From positions 1 through 50,627 of the forward strand of contig CAITTG010000080.1 in assembly GCA_903895255.1 (NCBI GenBank): a stretch of 50,627 nucleotides of DNA. Direction: 5' to 3'. Position 1 is the stretch's first letter. Each line of letters starts with the position of its first letter. The translations under genes and the position numbers were made by a program. Shown here one piece after another: positions 44,901 through 50,627 of this stretch. Under the pieces are notes generated by a model. It was not told the DNA's origin, did not search any database, and worked only from the letters and a program-made list of their open reading frames with translations. The stretch comes from an uncultured Verrucomicrobia subdivision 3 bacterium. GTDB taxonomy: Bacteria; Verrucomicrobiota; Verrucomicrobiia; Limisphaerales; UBA11358.

Positions 44901-47181
44901 CTCCACGGTTACGTTCAACAACAACGCCAACAACTACACCATCATGGGCACCGGCCAGATTGCCGGCGGCGGGGGAATTACCCTGGCGGGCACCGGATCG
45001 GTAACGTTGCTTACGACCAATTCCCTCCTGACCGGCCCGGTGAGCATTAATTCAGGCAGCTTACAAGTCGGCAACGGCGTCGTTTCAGGCTCAATCGACG
45101 GGGTGTCCGCCATCACCGACAACGGCGCCCTGGTTTTCAACCAATCCAACACGCACAGCATCGGCGCGACCATTACCGGCAATGGTTCCCTGACCAAGCT
45201 GGGGGCCGGGACCCTGATTTTGAGCGCCGACAACAGCACCACGTTTACCGGGCCGATTGCGGTGGATGGCGGCACCCTGGCCGTGGCCAATTTGAATGGA
45301 GGTTCGTCCAGTGTGAGCCTGGAAGTCAGCAACGCCACCTTGCAGGTTAATTCCGGGGGCACCTTGAACCAGACCCTCACCTTGGACGGCACCAACGACA
45401 CCTTGAACCTGAATGGCACCCTGGTGCTTCAGAACCCGCCTGTGGGCACGAGCACGGTGACTTTGGGTGGCGGGGGCACCCTGCAAATTGACACCGGCGG
45501 GACCTCGGTCTCGCTGCCCACCAATGCCGTGCTCAATGGTGGCAGTCTGGCCTATTACCGGTCGGATCAGTATGCGCAGCCCGGGGTCGTGAGCGCCAAT
45601 TCCCTGTCAAGTTCCATCCTTAATTACGGCACAAGCGACGGCTATTCAAACACCGTCACTTTGGCCGATGGCATCAACGTATACAATACGATAGAAAATT
45701 ATGCCGCCGGTGCGCTGGTGTTGAATGGTTCACCCAATTCCACGAACATTATTGGGGGCGGATCCTCAGCGGGCACTTTTGGCATCGGCAGCCCCAACAC
45801 AGAGCCGGATGCCTGGTTGATCATTAATGGCGGTTATTACAATGTTACCAATGCCCCGCTGTTCGTGCAAATCGGCGGCGGCGTCTCCCCGGCCACCCTC
45901 GAAATTAACAACGGAACGCTCGTCGCCTCCTACTATGGTGCGCCGGCGAACGCGGATGGCGGCGGACGTTTCATTCGCAGCAATGTGGCTATCAATGGCG
46001 GATTGTTTCACGTCAGCGCCTGGGGGCTGGCGTTTACTGACAGTTCCGCGGCCAACCCGGTCCAGACGTTCACCCTCACGGGCGGGACGGTGCTGGTGGA
46101 TGACACGACCACCACGCCGGGGGCCACGGCCAGCCCGTCTTTTTATGGTTATTTGGTTGGAACCCATGATTATGCCAACAATTCCAAGGGATATTACGGC
46201 AATGCTGCGGTGACACAAACCGGCGGGAATGTCATCGTGGCGGGGTCCCAAAATAATAACCTCGAAATGGGCTGCCCCAATAATGCCGCCACCAACAAAA
46301 CCGCCAGCTACACCCTGGCGGGCGGATCCCTCACGCTGCGGAGCGGCACCAACAGCGGGAATGTTCATCTCGGCGGCAGTCCCGATGGCGCCAGCACCGC
46401 CACGTTTATCCTCACCAACACCGGCGTGTTGTCCGCGTGTGGCACGATTAGTGGTTATCCCAACGGCGCGGCAGGCTCGGAGGTGTTCTCCTTCCTCGGA
46501 GGCACCTTGATTGCCAGCAATGTGGATGTGACTTACTTGAGTGACGTGGCCGGCGATCCGACGGGCACACTCGTAAATAATGGCGGCAGTTTGTCGCCCG
46601 GCGGTCCCGGTATTGCTGGTCGCACGCTGGTCACCGGCAACTACTCCTGCGCGGGTGGCAGTACCCTGGCCATCGATGTCAACGGCACCTCACCGGCCTC
46701 TGCTTTTACCAATAGCGGCGCTTATTACGACACGGTTTCCGTTACTGGCACCGCGGTGTTAAATGGCAGTCTGATCGTGAATAATAATAACTTCACCCCG
46801 GCGGCAGGCGGCAGTTTCACCATCCTCTCCGCAGGCGGCCTGTCCGGTGCTTTCACCAACGTGACCAGTGGCCGCGTGGCCGTGGCCAATTCCGCCACCG
46901 CCAGTTACCAGGTGCTCTACACTGGCACCAGTGTGGTGCTAACCAACTACCAGTCGGGCGGGGTTAATCCGCCGCCAGCCAGCATCACCACCAGCATCTC
47001 CGGCGGCAACCTGGTGTTAACCTGGCCCAGTGGCCAGGGCTGGGTGCTCGAAGCCCAGACGAACAGTCTCGCCACCGGCCTTGCGACTAACTGGGTGCGT
47101 CAAACCAGTGCCAGCAGTCCTTACACAGTCACCCCTAATACGGGCAAAGCCTCGGTGTTTTACCGGCTGGTTTATCCTTGA
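41926..47181 (+). CDS. Giant secreted protein with autotransporter-associated beta-strand repeats and PKD domain
   Basis: 1751 aa. The signal peptide is FLLVTAAASLLAGGTG near the N-terminus. The body is a Gly/Asn/Thr/Ser-rich beta-solenoid made of autotransporter-associated beta-strand repeats (AGTLGLYGTNTYTGSTLITG, LTKLGAGTLILSADNSTTF types). A PKD domain (FWSFGDGGTTNTAATTVAYTY) lies near residues 855-935. A module of about 125 residues occurs twice, at about 718-847 and 1552-1676, and once more in the 26594 protein. The C-terminal domain ends FYRLVYP, like FFRLYVP there. No catalytic domain is recognisable, so a structural, adhesive or glycan-binding surface role is inferred. No separate autotransporter beta-barrel was seen. 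It is expressed from its own operator and closed by a terminator. Confidence 0.85.
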   Translation: MKAYQTPIRFLLVTAAASLLAGGTGQSSPILKLDNVNVLTDPAAWSGVAVPGSGDIAQFDGATAYSSTNAWPLGAATAWNGIQVLSPTNSLTIQNDGNALTLGAAGIDLSVATASLTLSNAITLAASQPWVVAAGQTVKAFGPITDGGSGFGITNSGTGAVTLAGVNTFSGGVTLSSGILNLNSSTAPGSGPLTILGGVLNNNSSGGVTLSGNNPQFWNGDFTYAGSQYLILGSGPVAISAARNLTVTNTLIANGVLSGPGALNALDITKFGNGLLTLGSPITLRGPGQTNSVVAGTLNLNGTIADGGHGYTLGKTGAGTLGLYGTNTYTGSTLITGGSLTVGSNGVLSAASTVIISTNCSLTVAAGGIINGPVLDNATNLSANCTVNGSIAGNVTLTAGSGPASPNANATPNVNTGWLQANNGASVSAGGYITNNGTLVVTGTNPVTLGTIISTAALGGIQNKATNGNGQTFNFAAGTALSYFQSYAAASATLLVAGNGPAYVKFFGYNDSANMVPYTNTLNGGTWTIGYLGQNNSGAHNVGILNVTGGAAVTLTNNANYLHGTYNIINGSMTFLSAIAENHLANNFGLNFSVNDNGGGFGYFTVTNGGITLGLAVANNATENNSFSVGNGGTAYIKGNLTLGTTVAQGNAEVNSVNLSGGQLLVNGAIAAAAAASSQDRIFNWTGGQLTATTITTSSGFNDPASAIGSLVVSNTAGILAPGGSATPGKIAITGGYVQTAGGTLAVDIGGTTSANAYTNLGAYYDTVSVTGSGSVAGLITANLINGYTPAATSAFTILSAAGGLVASPGSLGFAGYIPVSVNGVPASGKYFQVLIAGNNLILTNYGVSVPPLAAKFSPTNTIGVAPFAATFLDSSTGIITNRFWSFGDGGTTNTAATTVAYTYNSIGTYTNVLTVTDVFGNTSSATGVVHATAAAVNLTWQGGLAGNAWNTSTLNWLNGSSAAAYGDPDYVAFDDSGSASPAISLNTIVQPSTVTFNNNANNYTIMGTGQIAGGGGITLAGTGSVTLLTTNSLLTGPVSINSGSLQVGNGVVSGSIDGVSAITDNGALVFNQSNTHSIGATITGNGSLTKLGAGTLILSADNSTTFTGPIAVDGGTLAVANLNGGSSSVSLEVSNATLQVNSGGTLNQTLTLDGTNDTLNLNGTLVLQNPPVGTSTVTLGGGGTLQIDTGGTSVSLPTNAVLNGGSLAYYRSDQYAQPGVVSANSLSSSILNYGTSDGYSNTVTLADGINVYNTIENYAAGALVLNGSPNSTNIIGGGSSAGTFGIGSPNTEPDAWLIINGGYYNVTNAPLFVQIGGGVSPATLEINNGTLVASYYGAPANADGGGRFIRSNVAINGGLFHVSAWGLAFTDSSAANPVQTFTLTGGTVLVDDTTTTPGATASPSFYGYLVGTHDYANNSKGYYGNAAVTQTGGNVIVAGSQNNNLEMGCPNNAATNKTASYTLAGGSLTLRSGTNSGNVHLGGSPDGASTATFILTNTGVLSACGTISGYPNGAAGSEVFSFLGGTLIASNVDVTYLSDVAGDPTGTLVNNGGSLSPGGPGIAGRTLVTGNYSCAGGSTLAIDVNGTSPASAFTNSGAYYDTVSVTGTAVLNGSLIVNNNNFTPAAGGSFTILSAGGLSGAFTNVTSGRVAVANSATASYQVLYTGTSVVLTNYQSGGVNPPPASITTSISGGNLVLTWPSGQGWVLEAQTNSLATGLATNWVRQTSASSPYTVTPNTGKASVFYRLVYP

Positions 47182-47199
47182 TGACAAGGTTGATCATGA

Positions 47200-47228
47200 G
47201 AGGGCGTCGCAAGACGCCCTCTTTTTTT
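47200..47228 (+). terminator. Rho-independent terminator after the giant repeat protein
   Basis: GAGGGCGTC (47200-47208) pairs perfectly with GACGCCCTC (47213-47221) around a GCAA tetraloop, followed by seven T (47222-47228). It lies 19 nt after the stop of the 41926 gene. Confidence 0.92.
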
Positions 47229-47245
47229 ACCCGGTCATCGACCAG

Positions 47246-48433
47246 ATGGTTGCCACCCGTGCGCTGGTGCCAGTCTCAATCCCGAAGTTATCCCAACTCA
47301 TGAATGCGGTTATCAAGGAAGTGGATCTCGCAGTGATCCAACTTAGCCAGGTGGCCGCCCAGCTAACTGCGCGGGTGGGTTTGAAACTGCCGCCTGGCGG
47401 TTTGGAACACGGGAAAATCGCCGCCAGCGTTTATGAAGTGGGGGTGGACGGTAGCCAGCCGGATGCTCCCTGTGCCGAGGCCGTGGCAACGACCTGGTCA
47501 ACCGCGCGCCCGGCCATCGTGGAATTACCAATTCAACTCGGCACCCCGTTTTTGGCAAACCGCAGGGCGCAACCCCGTTATGCCCTGCGGGTGACTTGGG
47601 ATCGACCGGACCGCCCGGCGGAAGGGGGCGAGCAACTCTTCCGATTGGCCACCGATGGTCAACTTGTCCTGCTGGAGAATTTTAAGGCCGGCTGGCGAAG
47701 TCCATCCCGCCGCCCGCCGCACCTCCCGGCCTTGTTCGTAGTGGGTGATTCCACCGCTTATAGTAACGGCCCCGGTCAGCGCGGCTGGGGTGACGAGCTA
47801 ATGCCCTGCCTCGATCCCGCCACCATCCAAGTCCTAAATCGCGCCCGCCCCGGTCGCAGTACCCGGTCTTACCGGCGCGAAGGCCTTTGGCAGCGGGTGC
47901 TGGCGGAATTAGCCCCAGGGGACCTCGTCCTGATTCAATTTGGACATAACGATGCCGACCTGCTGGCGGAGGGACGCTGCCGGGGCGTGCTGCCGGGAGA
48001 CGGTGAAACCACCCAATCCGTTTGCCTGCCGGACGGCCGGCAGGAAACGGTGCTGACCTATGGCGCCTATTTGCGGCAATTTGTGATGGAAACCCGAGCC
48101 CGGGGAGCGTTGCCCGTTTTGTTGTCGTTGACGGTACGGAATCGGTGGCGGGGCGAGAAACTGGCGGACCCCGCCTCGGATTATGGTCGATGGTCCGCCA
48201 TCGTGGCCGGCTCGGCGGGAATTCCTTTTCTGGATCTGGAAGAGTTTATCCGAAAACATTACCAGATCTTGGGGCAGGAACCAGTCAGCCGTCTTTTTTG
48301 CAGCGTTGACGACCACGTCCACACGAGCGTTGCCGGTGCCAGATTAAATGCGGCAGGTGTCGCCGCCGGCCTCAAACAGCTCCGGCTTCTGCCCCAGCCA
48401 CTTAAAATTGACCGCGAACGAACCGCACGCTAA
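47246..48433 (+). CDS. Rhamnogalacturonan-acetylesterase-like SGNH hydrolase
   Basis: 395 aa from ATG 47246, the first in-frame ATG after the terminator; the frame is open further upstream but would run through the hairpin. From residue about 160 it is an SGNH/GDSL enzyme of the rhamnogalacturonan acetylesterase type: Ser169 in LFVVGDSTAYSNGPGQRGWGDEL, Gly in NRARPGRSTRS, Asn235 in IQFGHND, and Asp356/His359 in DDHVHTSVAGA. It would remove acetyl groups from pectin-type chains. Residues 1-155 are not recognised and contain no signal peptide, unlike most secreted relatives. Either the true start differs or the N-terminus is degenerate. An alternative start is ATG 47303. The next gene follows after 22 nt. 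Confidence 0.85.
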   Translation: MVATRALVPVSIPKLSQLMNAVIKEVDLAVIQLSQVAAQLTARVGLKLPPGGLEHGKIAASVYEVGVDGSQPDAPCAEAVATTWSTARPAIVELPIQLGTPFLANRRAQPRYALRVTWDRPDRPAEGGEQLFRLATDGQLVLLENFKAGWRSPSRRPPHLPALFVVGDSTAYSNGPGQRGWGDELMPCLDPATIQVLNRARPGRSTRSYRREGLWQRVLAELAPGDLVLIQFGHNDADLLAEGRCRGVLPGDGETTQSVCLPDGRQETVLTYGAYLRQFVMETRARGALPVLLSLTVRNRWRGEKLADPASDYGRWSAIVAGSAGIPFLDLEEFIRKHYQILGQEPVSRLFCSVDDHVHTSVAGARLNAAGVAAGLKQLRLLPQPLKIDRERTAR

Positions 48434-48455
48434 AAATGGCCGCGATTTTGCTTTC

Positions 48456-50171
48456 ATGAAATTCCAACCCGAGAGTAAACGCCCTGCCGGAGTGTGGTTG
48501 CTGGCTGCCTTATGCCTAATCCTGCTGGGCAAGGCAGTCGCGGCGGCCGAATCCCTGGAAGCACTGCGCTCGCCGGTGAACCAGGTGTTTCAATTCATGC
48601 AGAGTGGCAGCTGCTCCGCCTGGAGCAACGGTCTTCCAACCAAGGCCACCGGGTACCTTTGGATTCCCGAAAACTGCCATCGCCTGCGCGGTTTGTTAAT
48701 TCTGTGCGCCAACGTGCCGGAACATATGCTGGTTGGTCATCCGGCCATCCGCCAGGTCTGCGCGGCCAATGATCTGGGTATTTTCTGGGGCGTGCCGTCC
48801 TTCTATAACTTTAAGGCCAAAAATGAAAATGGAACCCAGGCCGCCTTTCTGCAGCAACTGCTCGACGGCCTCGCGACCCAATCCGGCTACGCGGAAGTCG
48901 CCACCGTACCCTGGCTGCCCATGGGCGAGTCCGGCCATTTGTTGATGGTGGACGCGTTGGTGGAAGCCGCGCCCGAACGTTGTATCGCTGGCATTTGGAT
49001 CAAAAACAACCACCTGCCTCCGCGAAACCGGCAGGTGCCCGCCCTAGTGGCGTTTGGCACCGCCCAAGAATGGTCCCAGGACAAATCCGACATCCGCACC
49101 AATTGGAATAACATCGGTCCGGCGTATGAAGGCATTCTAAACCAGCGCAAACTATACCCGGACTGGCCCTTGAGTTACGTGATGGACGGCACCAGTGGCC
49201 ATTTCGATTGTTCGGAAAGGCTAGTTCAATACTTTGCCCATTATATCAACCTGGTTGTCCGCGCCCGTCTGCCGGAACAACCAGGTGCGGCCCTGAAGCC
49301 AATTTTACTCGCCAATGGTTTTTTGGCGGATCTACCGGTGCCGGGCCATGAAAACCAGCCGGTTAGAGCGTATGTAGAAACTCCACCCGAGGCCCGAGCG
49401 GTGCCCTGGTATTTTGATCGGGACAGCGCGGAGGAAGCCCAGGCCATCGCCCACATCAACTGGCACGCGGCCACCCAATTGCCGGCGTTTGCGGACGAAC
49501 ATGGCCAGCCATTTCCTTACACATTTAATGGTATTACTTGGCTACCCATCAACAAACGCCCCGAGCCGTCCACCAATGCATTGATCACACCCACGCTGGA
49601 AACGGCGGCCGACGGGATAACTTTCACGCTCCGAGGCAAGCTGCTGGACCAATTGCCAGCGAACTTCGTAGGTGCGGGCGAGCCGCTGGCCCGGGCTCCA
49701 GGAGCGCCCAGCCTGGAATGGTTATGCGGCTGCGTGGAGCCTTTGGGGCACAGTCGTTTTCGCCTCGCATTGGATCGCACCTGGCCCTCGCCCATTTATG
49801 TGGCGGTGCGTCAGGCGGGCACTGCGGATATTCGCGCTGCCGTGCAGCCCGGCCAAATCAGCCGGGACGGGCACGTTGAGGGAATTCCGCAAAAGATCAG
49901 CTTTGATAAAATACCCAACGTGGCGGCTGGCACTTCATCCATCCCTCTGATCGCTCATAGCGATAGCGGGCTTCCCGTCCGCTTTTTTGTTGTCGTCGGA
50001 CCGGCGATCATCCAGGCCAATAGTCTAAACTTTACTAAAGTCCCGCCTCGCACCCGCTACCCGGTAACCGTCACTGTGGGCGCCTGGCAATGGGGCCGGG
50101 GGGGCGAGATCAAATTTAAAACCGCTGAGATTGTGAGGCAATCTTTTCAAATTCTTAACGCTACGAAATAG
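48456..50171 (+). CDS. Secreted alpha/beta-hydrolase-like protein of unknown function (571 aa), paralogue of 20904
   Basis: The signal peptide is RPAGVWLLAALCLILLGKAVAA; ATG 48456 is chosen because this peptide then begins within ten residues. The hydrolase-like part runs to about 310: GYLWIPENCHRLRGLLILC parallels FLWIPPHCQTVRGLLL of the 20904 protein, the elbow is PMGESGH with Ser159, and DGTSGHFDCSERLV supplies a likely catalytic His. The all-beta tail ends VPPRTRYPVTVTVGAWQWGRG, again parallel to the other copy. Both proteins probably act on the same class of substrate; esterase activity is an inference. It is co-oriented with the acetylesterase upstream. Confidence 0.75.
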   Translation: MKFQPESKRPAGVWLLAALCLILLGKAVAAAESLEALRSPVNQVFQFMQSGSCSAWSNGLPTKATGYLWIPENCHRLRGLLILCANVPEHMLVGHPAIRQVCAANDLGIFWGVPSFYNFKAKNENGTQAAFLQQLLDGLATQSGYAEVATVPWLPMGESGHLLMVDALVEAAPERCIAGIWIKNNHLPPRNRQVPALVAFGTAQEWSQDKSDIRTNWNNIGPAYEGILNQRKLYPDWPLSYVMDGTSGHFDCSERLVQYFAHYINLVVRARLPEQPGAALKPILLANGFLADLPVPGHENQPVRAYVETPPEARAVPWYFDRDSAEEAQAIAHINWHAATQLPAFADEHGQPFPYTFNGITWLPINKRPEPSTNALITPTLETAADGITFTLRGKLLDQLPANFVGAGEPLARAPGAPSLEWLCGCVEPLGHSRFRLALDRTWPSPIYVAVRQAGTADIRAAVQPGQISRDGHVEGIPQKISFDKIPNVAAGTSSIPLIAHSDSGLPVRFFVVVGPAIIQANSLNFTKVPPRTRYPVTVTVGAWQWGRGGEIKFKTAEIVRQSFQILNATK

Positions 50172-50415
50172 CCTGTCTTAATTGTCTCGAGTTTTACTAC
50201 CAATTGATGCGCTTCTGCATCGGCGGCGCCATGAACAAAGCTCTGGACTTTTGGGTTTAGTCTCTGGTTTGTAAACTGAGCCAATAATTGCGTTCCGGGC
50301 TTTGACACTGGCGGCAAGTTCGACGCGCAGGGCTGGGCGGTGACGGGGCGCTGGCCAATGGCTGGTAATAGGCATTGCCAATTGATAGTGGATGGGCAAT
50401 CAATTGAGGTAAAAA
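50172..50415. other. Intergenic region before the HTH remnant
   Basis: About 240 bp with no convincing gene on either strand and no copy of the 21-bp operator. The only structure seen is the inverted repeat at 50374-50406, just before the GTG of the HTH remnant. Confidence 0.45.
50374..50406. repeat. Compound inverted repeat, operator-like
   Basis: Arms CAATTGAT (50379-50386) and ATCAATTG (50399-50406) are perfectly inverted. ATTGCC (50374-50379) and GGCAAT (50395-50400) form a second, overlapping inverted pair. It lies directly upstream of GAGGT and the GTG at 50416, where a self-repressing HTH protein would bind. Confidence 0.45.
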
Positions 50416-50493
50416 GTGAAGAACGAGGAAATTTTGCAAATATTTGGCCAGAATATCCGGGAATTGCGAGTCGCCAGAGGGTTTTCCTATTGA
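50416..50493 (+). pseudogene. Truncated XRE-family HTH regulator remnant (25 codons)
   Basis: GTG at 50416 follows GAGGT (50406-50410) with 5-nt spacing. The peptide reads MKNEEILQIFGQNIRELRV then ARGFSY and a TGA at 50491-50493. FGQNIRELRVARGFS is the first helix of XRE/Cro-type HTH domains, which normally continues with QEELA and a second helix. No other frame after the stop restores the domain. The gene is therefore truncated or interrupted near 50485, while its initiation signals survive. A functional small peptide is unlikely. Confidence 0.55.
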
Positions 50494-50627
50494 GAATCGC
50501 ATAATAGGGTGACATTAAGGCCACAATTCAGCTTGGGAGTAGCAGGCGGCAATAATGCGTTTTCGGCGGCGCATTCGCCGCAACGCGGCGGTCGCTTCCA
50601 TGCCGAGTTCCCACGCATGGGTGGCGA
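50494..50627. other. Window end, unassigned
   Basis: A short frame opens with ATG at 50554 (MRFRRRIRRNAAVASMPSSH) and reaches the window edge, so it could be the start of a gene or chance. The Arg/Ala-rich composition and GCGGCG/CGCCGC inverted segments could also mark a repeated intergenic element. Neither can be decided here. Confidence 0.25.

Noticed and set aside
50147..50524. 125-codon open frame on the minus strand at the right end
   Set aside because: No domain is visible, it overlaps the end of the 48456 gene, and it runs antisense to the HTH remnant with its intact start signals.

Overview
The window is a polysaccharide-utilisation locus that fills almost the whole 50.6 kb. The likely host is a Verrucomicrobiota bacterium or a close relative in the PVC group. 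That placement is an inference from several features together: two prepilin-type proteins ending in an FFDGH-type motif, two giant secreted proteins with autotransporter-associated beta-strand repeats and PKD domains, several heparinase II/III-like lyases, GC-rich coding sequence, many genes without a Shine-Dalgarno sequence, and no SusC/SusD pair. No rRNA or tRNA gene, phage gene or CRISPR array was seen.

Layout. Positions 1-929 (minus strand) hold the 5' end of a divergent heparinase-like gene. Positions 1336-15805 form a tight operon: a six-hairpin protein, a GH42 beta-galactosidase, GH43, a kelch/sodium-symporter fusion, a second GH43, an unassigned TIM-barrel-like protein and a secreted heparinase-like lyase. 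Positions 15945-26418 form a second unit: a pseudopilin, an alpha/beta-hydrolase esterase, a second heparinase-like lyase, an unassigned hydrolase, a sugar isomerase/epimerase, a GH105-type unsaturated glycuronyl hydrolase and a XylR-type regulator. Separate units follow: a giant beta-helix/beta-strand-repeat protein (26594-31966), a smaller beta-helix paralogue (32052-34211), a second pseudopilin (34303-35139), a three-gene operon of sialate O-acetylesterase-like, pectate-lyase-like and DUF5703/GH95-like genes (35401-41686), and a second giant repeat protein (41926-47181) closed by a strong terminator. An SGNH acetylesterase and a paralogue of the unassigned hydrolase follow. The last 450 bases are intergenic and contain a remnant of an HTH regulator.

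How the genes may work together. Secreted lyases, beta-helix enzymes and esterases would open an acetylated, uronate-containing heteropolysaccharide; pectin or a glucurono-arabino-galacto polymer would fit. The symporter would import products, and GH42, GH43, GH105 and the isomerase, which lack signal peptides, would finish them in the cytoplasm. The XylR-like protein would sense a released sugar.

The most striking non-coding signal is a family of direct repeats, approximately GNNGYAAWWTNNCCC, spaced 21 bp apart. They occur upstream of eight transcription units, always reading toward the gene and including the divergent gene on the minus strand. This looks like a local regulon operator, probably for the XylR/AraC-type protein encoded in the locus.
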